Below, in pieces: positions 6,802 to 15,754 of a stretch of 58,062 nt of DNA. Origin of the DNA: Cytophagales bacterium (lineage in GTDB: Bacteria; Bacteroidota; Bacteroidia; Cytophagales; Cyclobacteriaceae). Location: positions 1 through 58,062 of the forward strand of contig WGNT01000031.1 in the NCBI GenBank assembly GCA_016124425.1, written 5' to 3'. Numbering within the stretch: position 1 is the first letter of the stretch; every line of letters begins with the position of its first letter. The position numbers were made by a program, and so were the translations under genes. The notes beneath the pieces are model-generated. The model was not told the DNA's origin and ran no database searches. It worked only from the letters and a program-made list of their open reading frames with translations.

Positions 6802-9783
6802 ATGTACCAAAAAGTTTGTTCCATTACAGCCACAGTTGTCTTTTTATGTAGTACGAGCGCTTGTTTTATGGGGTATGCAGCGGACAACCGGGATCCATTC
6901 GACGTAGAGCCTGCTTCAGCGCAACAAATGTGGGTAGACAGTGTCTTTCACACCATGTCATTTGAGGACCGACTCGGACAGTTGTTTATGGTTGCTGCTT
7001 ATTCCAACAAAGGTCCTAAACACAACGAGGAAATCTCAAAGCTTATTAGAGAACAAAAACTGGGCGGACTCATTTTTTTCCAGGGTGGTCCAGTGCGGCA
7101 AGCCCATCTGACGAATCACTACCAAGCGCTTTCAGAGGTCCCGCTTTTCATCGCTATGGATGCCGAGTGGGGTCCGGGAATGAGGCTTGACAGTGTCCTT
7201 CAATTTCCCAAACAAATGACCCTTGGAGCAGCGGCAGAAGAAGATTTGATCTATGCCATGGGCTCGGAGATTGCGAGGCAGTTCAAGGAGCTTGGTATGC
7301 ATATTAATTTTGCACCTGTTGTGGACGTGAATTCAAATCCGGACAACCCGGTAATTGGGTACAGGGCTTTTGGAGAAGGGCGAGAACTAGTAAGCCGAAA
7401 GTCAATTGCCTACATGAAAGGACTACAGGATAATGGCATCATGGCCAATGCCAAACATTTTCCAGGCCATGGCGATACAGACGTAGATTCCCATGTTGCC
7501 ACGCCGGTGATCTCCAATTCTAAACAGCGAATCCAAGATATTGACCTATATCCTTATCGACAGATGATTCAGGAAGGCTTGATGAGTGTGATGGTCGCTC
7601 ACCTTCATGTCCCCAGTTTGGGGAGCCAACCCAATATGCCAACCACCCTTTCTCCTCAGGTTGTAACAGGGCTTTTAAAGGATGAAATGAATTTCAAGGG
7701 ACTGGTTTTTACGGACGCTATGAACATGAGGGGTGTGAGTAAACTACACCCTCCTGGGGAGGCGGATTTGCTCGCGTTAAAAGCGGGGAATGATGTATTA
7801 CTCTATTCCGAGAATGTGCCCATGTCCAAAGCACTTATAATGCAGGCAATAGAGAACGGGGAAATAAGCCGAGAGGAGATTGACGCAAAAGTTTCAAAGA
7901 TCTTGCAGGCCAAGTACTGGGCAGGCCTTTATGAGCGACCCCATGTGGATCCATATCGACTAGGGGAGCGGATAAGCACCTCGGGTACAAGGACACTCAT
8001 TGAGCAGTTGTACGCATCCTCCATCACCGTCGCCAAAAATGAGACATCAACCCTTCCTTTAAGAATTGTAGATGTACGCAAAATGGCCTCGTTAACCTTA
8101 GGGGATAACGGTAGGGAATTCAAGGAACAACTCGATAAATATGGGAAATTTTCTCATTTCACCTTATCAGGTTCAAAGGGGGCGGACCACTATCAAGCCC
8201 TGGAAGACAGCCTAAAGGCCCACGATACCATTATAATAGGTGTGATGGGGGTGACGAACAGCCCAAAAAGAAATTATGGAATCAGCCTAGATGACTTGGA
8301 ATTTATCAACCGCTTGAAGAAAAACCACGAGATAATCACGGTGGTGTTCGGCAACGCATACGCTGCCAAGAACTTTGAACACCTGCCTACCCTCATGTTG
8401 GCCTATGAAAAAAATGAGTTTACTGAAAGGTTGGTACCCCAAGTCATCTTTGGTGCCCGACCGGCTAGCGGAACTTTACCTGTAAGCCTAAGTACTTCCC
8501 TTGTTCAAGGGGTGGGTTGTGAAACGGTACAAATAGACCGGTTGGCTTTTAGTACACCGGAGTCACAGGGGATGGATAGCCGGGTGTTGCAGGAGATTGA
8601 CGATCTTATGGAAGAAGCAATTAATAAGAGGGCGTTTCCGGGAGGGGTTGTATTAGTGGCGAAAAACGGGAGGGTAGTATTTGAAAGGGGTTTTGGACAC
8701 CTCGATTACTCCAAAACAAGGCAGGTGGACAGACAAACTGTTTATGATTTGGCTTCTTTGACCAAAGTAATGGCGACAACACAGGTCATTATGTTCATGC
8801 ATAGCCGGGGATTGATAGATATGAATATGCCTATCGAAAACTATTTGCCTGAACTTAAGGCCACCAACAAAGGTCAATTACTAATAAAGGATATCATGGC
8901 CCACGAATCAGGGTTATTAGGTTGGATCCCCCATTTTGGGAAGACAATGGATGGCAATCTTTGGAGTGAGGCGTTTTATAGCAGGGTTAAGGATGGGGAA
9001 TTTTCCATTCCGGTAGCTGATGGCATGTATGCCCATCGTTCGCTTCCGGATAGCGTGTGGCATTGGACTGTACAGTCGAATCTGCTAACTTCCCGAAATA
9101 AGAGAAATGGCCGGTTTTTATACAAGTATTCTGATATTGGTATGTATTTGCTCCATCGCTTGATTGAAAAGCAGACAAATCAGCCAATGGATGAGTTTTT
9201 GGAGCAAAATTTTTACGCACCATTGGGGATTCATCGCTTGGGATATAGACCATTAGAGCGTTTTGACCGTGGAAATATCGCTCCTACAGAGGAGGATGCG
9301 ATTTTTAGAAAAACGCTGGTCCACGGGTACGTGCACGATCCAGGCGCAGCGATGTACGGCGGTGTAGCGGGACACGCGGGTCTTTTTGGCACGGCTTATG
9401 ATATGGCTGTCCTGATGCAGATGATGCTGCAAGGCGGAAAATACGGAGATGTGGAACTGTTGGATAATGAGACTGTTTCGATATTCACACAGAATCAGTC
9501 CGGCCAAAGCCGAAGAGGGTGGGGATGGGACAAGCCCGAGCCTGATCCTTCTAAGCGATCTTCGGTTGGCCAGTTGGCACCGTTAAGCACCTTTGGACAT
9601 ACAGGATTCACCGGGACAGCCGTATGGGCTGATCCCGACAACCAGCTCCTATATATTTTTCTTTCAAACAGGGTTCACCCATCAGCGGGTAATAACCTGA
9701 TAACTAAGGAAAAAATAAGGGGGCAGATCCACGATATTATTTACAAATCATTTAGAAAGGAATTTCTTTTGGCAGACAATTGA
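6802..9783 (+). CDS. Secreted GH3 beta-N-acetylhexosaminidase fused to a beta-lactamase-type serine hydrolase
   Basis: A 993-residue two-enzyme protein. A signal peptide (hydrophobic core about residues 8-26, likely cleavage near GYAA) directs it to the envelope. Residues about 45-400 are a NagZ-like GH3 domain with KHFPGHGDTDVDSH (about 217-230) and the nucleophile in FTDAMNM (about 303). A linking GH3 C-terminal domain runs to about 575. Residues about 590-990 are a class C beta-lactamase/D-Ala-D-Ala peptidase fold with SLTK (about 652), YSD and HTG (about 932). The fusion is known in Bacteroidetes. It suggests linked cleavage of peptidoglycan sugars and peptides, or recycling of wall fragments outside the cytoplasm (inference). 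It is transcribed from its own promoter; bshA follows 59 bases later. Confidence 0.92.
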   Translation: MYQKVCSITATVVFLCSTSACFMGYAADNRDPFDVEPASAQQMWVDSVFHTMSFEDRLGQLFMVAAYSNKGPKHNEEISKLIREQKLGGLIFFQGGPVRQAHLTNHYQALSEVPLFIAMDAEWGPGMRLDSVLQFPKQMTLGAAAEEDLIYAMGSEIARQFKELGMHINFAPVVDVNSNPDNPVIGYRAFGEGRELVSRKSIAYMKGLQDNGIMANAKHFPGHGDTDVDSHVATPVISNSKQRIQDIDLYPYRQMIQEGLMSVMVAHLHVPSLGSQPNMPTTLSPQVVTGLLKDEMNFKGLVFTDAMNMRGVSKLHPPGEADLLALKAGNDVLLYSENVPMSKALIMQAIENGEISREEIDAKVSKILQAKYWAGLYERPHVDPYRLGERISTSGTRTLIEQLYASSITVAKNETSTLPLRIVDVRKMASLTLGDNGREFKEQLDKYGKFSHFTLSGSKGADHYQALEDSLKAHDTIIIGVMGVTNSPKRNYGISLDDLEFINRLKKNHEIITVVFGNAYAAKNFEHLPTLMLAYEKNEFTERLVPQVIFGARPASGTLPVSLSTSLVQGVGCETVQIDRLAFSTPESQGMDSRVLQEIDDLMEEAINKRAFPGGVVLVAKNGRVVFERGFGHLDYSKTRQVDRQTVYDLASLTKVMATTQVIMFMHSRGLIDMNMPIENYLPELKATNKGQLLIKDIMAHESGLLGWIPHFGKTMDGNLWSEAFYSRVKDGEFSIPVADGMYAHRSLPDSVWHWTVQSNLLTSRNKRNGRFLYKYSDIGMYLLHRLIEKQTNQPMDEFLEQNFYAPLGIHRLGYRPLERFDRGNIAPTEEDAIFRKTLVHGYVHDPGAAMYGGVAGHAGLFGTAYDMAVLMQMMLQGGKYGDVELLDNETVSIFTQNQSGQSRRGWGWDKPEPDPSKRSSVGQLAPLSTFGHTGFTGTAVWADPDNQLLYIFLSNRVHPSAGNNLITKEKIRGQIHDIIYKSFRKEFLLADN

Positions 9784-9842
9784 ACAAATCATGGGGCCGG
9801 CGGTGTTACCCATAATATTTCTTCTTAACAACCTCATTCAAC

Positions 9843-10985
9843 ATGAATATAGGGATCGTTTGTTATCCTACTTTTGGCGGTAGTGGGGTAGTGGCTACTG
9901 AACTTGGAAAAGCCCTCTCCAAACAAGGGCATAAGATCCATTTTATTACCTACAGTCAACCTACTAGGTTGGATTTGTTCAATGAAAATCTCTTTTATCA
10001 CGAAGTAGATATAAAGAGTTACCCTCTTTTTGAGCATGCGCCGTATGAACTGGCATTGGCCAGCAAAATGGTGAATGTCGTAAAATTTGAGGCGCTGGAC
10101 TTACTTCACGTCCATTATGCTATTCCCCATGCCTCAGCAGCCTATATGGCAAAGCAGATTTTAAGGGAGCAGGGAATTCACATTCCTGTTGTTACCACGC
10201 TCCATGGGACGGATATCACCTTGGTAGGTAAGGATCCAAGTTACGAACCCGTAGTTACGTTTAGCATTAACAAGTCTGACGGTGTCACAGCTGTTTCCGA
10301 AGACCTGAAGAAAGATACCCTAAAGCATTTTGAAATTAAGAACCACATCGAAGTTATTCCAAACTTCATTGATTTAGAGCGATTTAAAAAGCAGAAAAAG
10401 GAACATTTCAAGCAGGCGATCTGCCCTCATGGTGAAAAACTGCTAGTGCACACCTCCAACTTTAGAAAAGTAAAACGGGTGGATGATGTCATTCGGGTTT
10501 TTAATGAGGTACGGCATATTGTGCCGGCCAAGTTGCTATTGGTAGGGGACGGACCGGAGCGTGATAAAATGGAACGGCTCTGCAGGCAATTGGATACCTG
10601 CGAAGACGTACGGTTTTTAGGGAAGCTTGAGGCTGTGGAGGAGGTACTTTCAGTTGCTGACCTCTTTCTTATGCCCTCTGAGAAAGAGAGCTTTGGTTTG
10701 GCGGCATTGGAGGCAATGGCTTGTGAGGTTCCAGTTCTTTCATCAAATGCAGGCGGAATACCTGAACTTAATTTGGACGGCATCACCGGATATGTATGTG
10801 AAATCGGGGATGTAGAGACGATGACTGCCAGGGCATTGGATATTTTGGACGATAGAAATTTGCCCGGCTTCAAGAAGCAGGCGTTAGCTCGCGCCAAAGA
10901 GTTTGACATTTCCAATATCCTTCCCATTTATGAGGATTTCTACAAAAAGACGATAGAAAGGTCATTGGTAACCTCTATGAGATGA
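9843..10985 (+). CDS. bshA: N-acetyl-alpha-D-glucosaminyl L-malate synthase BshA
   Basis: A GT4 glycosyltransferase of 380 residues that joins GlcNAc from UDP-GlcNAc to L-malate, the first step of bacillithiol synthesis. The N terminus IGIVCYPTFGGSGVVATE, the stretch LLHVHYAIPHASAAYMAKQ and the stretch TLHGTDITLVGKDPSYEP are diagnostic of BshA. The C-terminal Rossmann domain has the GT4 motif EKESFGLAALEAMACEVP. BshB and BshC are not in the window. The ATG at 9843 matches the usual start. Confidence 0.96.
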   Translation: MNIGIVCYPTFGGSGVVATELGKALSKQGHKIHFITYSQPTRLDLFNENLFYHEVDIKSYPLFEHAPYELALASKMVNVVKFEALDLLHVHYAIPHASAAYMAKQILREQGIHIPVVTTLHGTDITLVGKDPSYEPVVTFSINKSDGVTAVSEDLKKDTLKHFEIKNHIEVIPNFIDLERFKKQKKEHFKQAICPHGEKLLVHTSNFRKVKRVDDVIRVFNEVRHIVPAKLLLVGDGPERDKMERLCRQLDTCEDVRFLGKLEAVEEVLSVADLFLMPSEKESFGLAALEAMACEVPVLSSNAGGIPELNLDGITGYVCEIGDVETMTARALDILDDRNLPGFKKQALARAKEFDISNILPIYEDFYKKTIERSLVTSMR

Positions 10986-11068
10986 TTACTTTTAGGTTTA
11001 TTTATGGGAAAAATGAAACTACTTACAGGGTCATTTACGTTAAAAATGCATTCGTAAGTTAATAAAGA

Positions 11069-11076
11069 TAAATTTG
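11069..11076 (+). promoter_or_regulatory. -7 element for the fatty acid hydroxylase gene
   Basis: TAAATTTG, an exact TAnnTTTG match, about 74 bases upstream of the ATG at 11150. No convincing -33 element was seen. Confidence 0.4.
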
Positions 11077-11149
11077 CTCATAGTGCTTTAGGATTAAATA
11101 CCATCATCGCAGTCATTTAATTGTTTGATACATTCATAAGTAATTACTA

Positions 11150-11782
11150 ATGAAAAAAATAGGAAGATTAGATCGGCCAGATAATAATGGTACAGCAAAA
11201 ATGTTTGCCAATCCATTTTTAGAAAAAATTAGTAGAACCCATATCAGTCTCCCTATCACCATGTTTTTAGGGGTAGGTTTGTATTCTTTGTATATGGGGG
11301 TTTCATCCACCAGTGTTTCGTTTCTGTCATCCTTCATGTTGCTGCTAGCTGGGTTTTTGTTTTTTACGTTCATTGAGTATCTAATGCACAGGTACCTCTA
11401 TCACATGGAGCCTGACTCAGATGTAAAAGATAAGCTACAGTACTCCATGCATGGTGTCCACCACGATTATCCAAAAGATAAAGATAGACTAGCCATGCCG
11501 CCATTCATATCTGGAATTTATGCCTTGGTCGCTTATTTTGCGTTCAATTTTCTTATGGGGGATTATTCCTTTTATTTTTTACCGGGTTTTTTGTTTGGAT
11601 ATGCCGCCTATCTTGGAGTGCACTATATTGTCCATGCCTATCAACCTCCCAAGAATTTTCTAAAAGTACTTTGGGTCAACCACGCCATACATCACTACAA
11701 AGACCCGGATGTGGCTTTTGGTGTAAGTACCCCCATTTGGGACTACGTTTTTGGGACGATGCCAAAAAAGTCAATCAAATAA
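11150..11782 (+). CDS. Fatty acid hydroxylase / sterol desaturase superfamily membrane enzyme
   Basis: A 210-residue integral membrane protein with about four membrane helices. It carries the histidine clusters of the di-iron hydroxylase superfamily: HRYLYH (about 80-85), HGVHHDY (101-107), HYIVHAY and NHAIHHYKD. The layout resembles the catalytic domain of fatty-acid 2-hydroxylases, which in Bacteroidetes may act on sphingolipid, sulfonolipid or lipid A acyl chains (inference). The terminal GVSTPIWDYVFGTMP is typical. The gene has its own promoter element upstream and a strong terminator 6 bases downstream, so it is probably monocistronic. Confidence 0.87.
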   Translation: MKKIGRLDRPDNNGTAKMFANPFLEKISRTHISLPITMFLGVGLYSLYMGVSSTSVSFLSSFMLLLAGFLFFTFIEYLMHRYLYHMEPDSDVKDKLQYSMHGVHHDYPKDKDRLAMPPFISGIYALVAYFAFNFLMGDYSFYFLPGFLFGYAAYLGVHYIVHAYQPPKNFLKVLWVNHAIHHYKDPDVAFGVSTPIWDYVFGTMPKKSIK

Positions 11783-11788
11783 ATGCAC

Positions 11789-11818
11789 AAAGGCTGAATT
11801 TCAATCAGCCTTTTTTTT
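11789..11818 (+). terminator. Intrinsic terminator after the hydroxylase gene
   Basis: An AAAGGCTGA...TCAGCCTTT stem with a short AT-rich loop is followed by a run of eight T. Confidence 0.85.
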
Positions 11819-11849
11819 GATACCTACCAAATTCTTGAAAAAGTCGTTT

Positions 11850-12683
11850 ATGGATGGGAAGAATAAAAAAATCGGAATATTGGGATTGGGATGGATTGGA
11901 GAGGGTATAGCGCTTCGTTTGATGAAGGCTGGCTATCAGGTTGTCGGTACTACTACCAGCGAAGAAAAAAAGAACCGATTACGGCAGCAGGGGATTGACA
12001 GCTACCTGCTGGAATTTAACCCTGCTCCGGAAGGCGAGATCTGTGACGAAGTTTTTGACGTGGACGTGCTTTATGTTAATATTCCACCTTCAAGGAGGAC
12101 AAAACCGAATGATTTTCATCCCGAGCAGATTCAACATATTCGGGACATGGCTATAGAGGCCAAGGTACCCCATATAATTTATGTCTCTGCTACCTCGGTA
12201 TATCCGGATTTACGGCAGGAAGCGTTTGAATCCGACCAGCTTACTTATGAAACAACTGGTAATCTTGCACTGTGGACTGCAGAACAGATCTTATGGGAAG
12301 AGAAGCCATATGACCTCACTGTAGTCCGATTTGGCGGCTTACTTGGGGACAACAGAGTTCCGGGTAACTATTTTTCCGGAAAGGAAAATGTCGCGGGACA
12401 TCCCCCGGCGAACTACATATATAGGACAGATGCGGAGCGGGCAATTTTGTGGATTATTTCACAGTCGTTGTGGAACACTACCTTCAATATTGTTGCACCT
12501 ATCCATCCTTCCAAGGCAGACATCTATGAACATAATGCAAAACTACTTGGATTCTCCCCCCCTAAAAGTTATCTAAATGATGGCCCTTGGAAGAAAATCA
12601 ACTCGGAGAAGTTCATTAGAACCGGATTCACGTTTGAATATCCGGATCCAATGGAATTCCCCTACGATTTAAACGCTAGATGA
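11850..12683 (+). CDS. NAD(P)-dependent epimerase/dehydratase-like Rossmann protein
   Basis: About 277 residues. The N terminus KKIGILGLGWIGEGIA has the GxGxxG dinucleotide-binding loop. VIYVSATSVYPD-like spacing (IYVSATSVYP at about 109) marks the extended SDR core with Ser and Tyr. It resembles the YeeZ-type NAD-binding proteins, whose substrate is not established. An open frame extends upstream to 11751, but it runs through the preceding gene's end and its terminator, so I place the start at the ATG at 11850. No operon partner: the OGDH cluster begins about 200 bases later with its own promoter. Confidence 0.82.
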   Translation: MDGKNKKIGILGLGWIGEGIALRLMKAGYQVVGTTTSEEKKNRLRQQGIDSYLLEFNPAPEGEICDEVFDVDVLYVNIPPSRRTKPNDFHPEQIQHIRDMAIEAKVPHIIYVSATSVYPDLRQEAFESDQLTYETTGNLALWTAEQILWEEKPYDLTVVRFGGLLGDNRVPGNYFSGKENVAGHPPANYIYRTDAERAILWIISQSLWNTTFNIVAPIHPSKADIYEHNAKLLGFSPPKSYLNDGPWKKINSEKFIRTGFTFEYPDPMEFPYDLNAR

Positions 12684-12859
12684 GCATTTTTTCACCTCTC
12701 GATTTCCGTGTTACCCCTTAGAATGATGAATAAATGTAAAAATAGTGGGCTAAGAGAACCACTCCGGTATAAAAATTGCCTTTATAAGTTGTAAATCACT
12801 GAAATACAGTGTAATTTGTGTATGCGCATAAACGGTTTTATTAGATTCACTTAATTAGT

Positions 12860-12867
12860 TACATTTG
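12860..12867 (+). promoter_or_regulatory. -7 element of the OGDH operon
   Basis: TACATTTG matches TAnnTTTG exactly. Its last base is the first base of an in-frame GTG at 12867, so that GTG cannot be in the transcript. The start of sucA is therefore the ATG at 12885, with a leader of about 10-12 bases. Confidence 0.65.
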
Positions 12868-12884
12868 TGCAAGAAATAACAAAC

Positions 12885-15677
12885 ATGGATAAATACTCAT
12901 ATATCTCCAATGCCCACGTAGCTTACATAGATGAGCTATATGCGGATTATAAGTCAGACCCGGGTGCCGTTGATCCGAGTTGGAAAACGTTTTTTGATGG
13001 GTTCGATTTTGCCATCGCCAAGTTTGGTGAGGATGAAAATGGGGGGGGCGGACCTGTCATTGCCGATGTTCCCAAAAATGGAAACTTGGCTACCAAAGGT
13101 ACCATCATGGACATGGAAGAGCTGCCTAAGGAAATCAAAGTAAGGGCATTAATTCATGCGTACCGGTCTAGGGGGCATTTGAGGTCCAAGACCAATCCTG
13201 TGAGAGAAAGAAGGGACAGGAGGGCATTGTTAGATTTGGATGATTTTGGGTTAGAAAAATCCGATTTGACCAAAGAGTTTCAGGCAGGGAATGAAATAGG
13301 GATAGGAAATGCTACCCTTCAGCGTATCGTGGACGCGCTAAAAAAGATCTACGAAGGGTCGATGGGGTTTGAATACCTGTATATCCGGGATCCGGAGATG
13401 CTAGATTGGCTAAGACTCAAGATAGAGAAAGACGCCCTTGAGTTTAATCCGCCTTCTGAAGAGAAAAAGCGGATACTTTCCAAGTTGAATGAGGCGGTTG
13501 TTTTTGAGAATTTTTTGCATACAAAATATTTGGGTCAAAAGCGTTTCTCACTTGAGGGAGGGGAAAGTACCATTCCTTTTTTGGATGCCCTCATTTCTAA
13601 TGCCGCAGATTTAGGAGTTGAAGAAGTGATGATAGGAATGGCCCACAGAGGCCGTTTGAATGTGCTGGCCAACATCATGGGTAAAACCTACGAGCAGATT
13701 TTTTCCGAGTTTGAAGGGACGGCGAAGCCTGATCTTACCATGGGAGATGGGGATGTGAAGTACCACATGGGATTTTCCAGTGAGGTTCCGACCTTCCATA
13801 ACAAAATGATGATCTTAAAACTTGCGCCAAATCCTTCCCATTTGGAAGCCGTAAATCCGGTTGTTGAGGGCTTTGTTCGGGCTAAGATTGACCACCAGTA
13901 CGCAGGTGATGCAGGAAAAATGATACCGATTCTCATCCATGGTGACGCCGCAGTAGCCGGACAGGGAATCGTCTATGAAGTTACTCAAATGGCTAGCCTA
14001 AAAGGCTACCATACCGGTGGTACCATCCATTTTGTGATCAACAACCAAGTCGGTTTTACGACGGATTTCGATGATGCCCGAAGTTCCATTTACTGTACTG
14101 ACGTTGCTAAAATAATTGATGCCCCGGTAATCCATGTGAACGGTGATGATCCCGAGGCTGTAGTATTTGCAGCCAAACTTGCTGTAGAGTTCCGTCAAAG
14201 GTACCACCGGGATATATTTGTAGACATGGTTTGCTACAGGCGGCACGGGCATAACGAATCCGATGAGCCAAAATTTACTCAGCCGGAACTTTACAACATC
14301 ATTTCGAAGCACCCCAATCCTAGGGAGATTTATAACAAGAAATTGATGGAACGCGGCGATGTTGACGCAAAACTAGCCCAGCAAATGGACCAAGAGTTCA
14401 GGCAACTCCTTCAGGACCGCCTGAATATGGTAAAGGAAAAGCCGCTACCCTATACCTATTCTCCATTTGAAAAAGCATGGCAAGAGTTAAGAAGATCCAA
14501 TCCGCAGGATTTCGATCAATCACCTGAAACTGGTATAACACAGGAGGTGATCGAGAATGTGGCGGAAGCATTAACAGTGACACCAAAGGGATTTAAGCCG
14601 ATTAAGCAGATCGAAGCGCAGATGAAGCAGCGCAAGGAAATGTTTTTTCAAAGTAAATCCCTAAACTGGGCAGCTGCGGAATTGTTGGCCTATGGGTCAC
14701 TATTGATGGAAGGCAAAACGGTTCGCTTGACAGGACAAGATTGTCAACGCGGTACCTTTTCACACAGACATGCGGTAGTTCACGATGCGCAGTCTAATAA
14801 GCCATACAATTCCCTGAAGGAATTAAAAAACAGTAAGGGTAAATTTTACATCTACAACTCCCTTTTATCTGAATATGCCGTTCTTGGCTTCGAATATGGG
14901 TATGCCATGGCCAATCCCAATGCACTTACGATTTGGGAAGCACAGTTTGGAGACTTCGCCAACGGAGCCCAAACGATGATTGATCAGTTTATCACCTCTG
15001 GGGAATCCAAATGGCAAAAGATGAACGGGTTGGTTATGCTTTTACCTCATGGGTACGAAGGACAGGGTCCTGAGCATTCCAACGCCAGGCCTGAAAGATT
15101 CCTACAACTATCTGCCGAAAACAACATCATTGTAGCAAATATCACAGAGCCGTCCAACTTTTTTCACATGTTGCGAAGACAAATGACCTGGGAGTTTAGA
15201 AAGCCATGTGTCGTGATGTCGCCAAAATCGCTATTGCGCCACCCAAAGGTAGTGTCCCCTATAGAGGAGTTTACATCAGGTGGGTTCAGGGAGATTATTT
15301 CTGACCAAAAAGCTTCGGAAAAGGATGTTCAACGGGTGATTTTGTGCTCCGGGAAGATTTTTTATGAGCTTGATGAGCTTAGGGAGAAAGAAAACGTAAA
15401 GGATGTGGCCATTATCCGCATTGAACAACTACATCCGTTGCCCAAAAAGCAGCTGATGGATGAGCTGAAAAAGTACGAAAAGGCCGAAGTTGTCTGGGTT
15501 CAGGAGGAACCTGAAAATATGGGGTATTGGGCGTACATCGTCAGAAACCTTTTTAAGGATATTGCCATGGACGTAATTGCACGTAAGCCAAGTGCTTCTC
15601 CTGCAACAGGGTTCAACAAAGTCCATGTCTCGGAACAAAAGGCAATTCTCGAAAAGGCATTAAAAATTAATTCCTAA
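12885..15677 (+). CDS. sucA: 2-oxoglutarate dehydrogenase E1 component
   Basis: A thiamine-diphosphate enzyme of about 930 residues that decarboxylates 2-oxoglutarate and passes the succinyl group to the lipoyl arm of E2. The N-terminal peptide YSYISNAHVAYIDELYADYK is typical of E1o. The core shows GMAHRGRLNVLANIMGK, the AHPSHLEAVNP-like segment (PNPSHLEAVNPVVEG), the ThDP motif IHGDAAVAGQGIVYE, and CYRRHGHNESDEP. The C-terminal transketolase-like part contains LLPHGYEGQGPEHSNARPER. The ATG at 12885 is preferred over an upstream GTG that overlaps the -7 promoter element. sucB follows after 77 bases and lpd after that. Confidence 0.97.
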   Translation: MDKYSYISNAHVAYIDELYADYKSDPGAVDPSWKTFFDGFDFAIAKFGEDENGGGGPVIADVPKNGNLATKGTIMDMEELPKEIKVRALIHAYRSRGHLRSKTNPVRERRDRRALLDLDDFGLEKSDLTKEFQAGNEIGIGNATLQRIVDALKKIYEGSMGFEYLYIRDPEMLDWLRLKIEKDALEFNPPSEEKKRILSKLNEAVVFENFLHTKYLGQKRFSLEGGESTIPFLDALISNAADLGVEEVMIGMAHRGRLNVLANIMGKTYEQIFSEFEGTAKPDLTMGDGDVKYHMGFSSEVPTFHNKMMILKLAPNPSHLEAVNPVVEGFVRAKIDHQYAGDAGKMIPILIHGDAAVAGQGIVYEVTQMASLKGYHTGGTIHFVINNQVGFTTDFDDARSSIYCTDVAKIIDAPVIHVNGDDPEAVVFAAKLAVEFRQRYHRDIFVDMVCYRRHGHNESDEPKFTQPELYNIISKHPNPREIYNKKLMERGDVDAKLAQQMDQEFRQLLQDRLNMVKEKPLPYTYSPFEKAWQELRRSNPQDFDQSPETGITQEVIENVAEALTVTPKGFKPIKQIEAQMKQRKEMFFQSKSLNWAAAELLAYGSLLMEGKTVRLTGQDCQRGTFSHRHAVVHDAQSNKPYNSLKELKNSKGKFYIYNSLLSEYAVLGFEYGYAMANPNALTIWEAQFGDFANGAQTMIDQFITSGESKWQKMNGLVMLLPHGYEGQGPEHSNARPERFLQLSAENNIIVANITEPSNFFHMLRRQMTWEFRKPCVVMSPKSLLRHPKVVSPIEEFTSGGFREIISDQKASEKDVQRVILCSGKIFYELDELREKENVKDVAIIRIEQLHPLPKKQLMDELKKYEKAEVVWVQEEPENMGYWAYIVRNLFKDIAMDVIARKPSASPATGFNKVHVSEQKAILEKALKINS

Positions 15678-15754
15678 CTTGGAAACAAAATCAGAAATAA
15701 AAACCGATTTATCAACGAACGGATTTAGTTCATAGCCAAAAAATCAACCTACAC

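Noticed and set aside
11751..11849. Upstream extension of the epimerase gene
   Set aside because: It would run through the preceding gene's end and a strong terminator, and the Rossmann motif begins right after the ATG at 11850.
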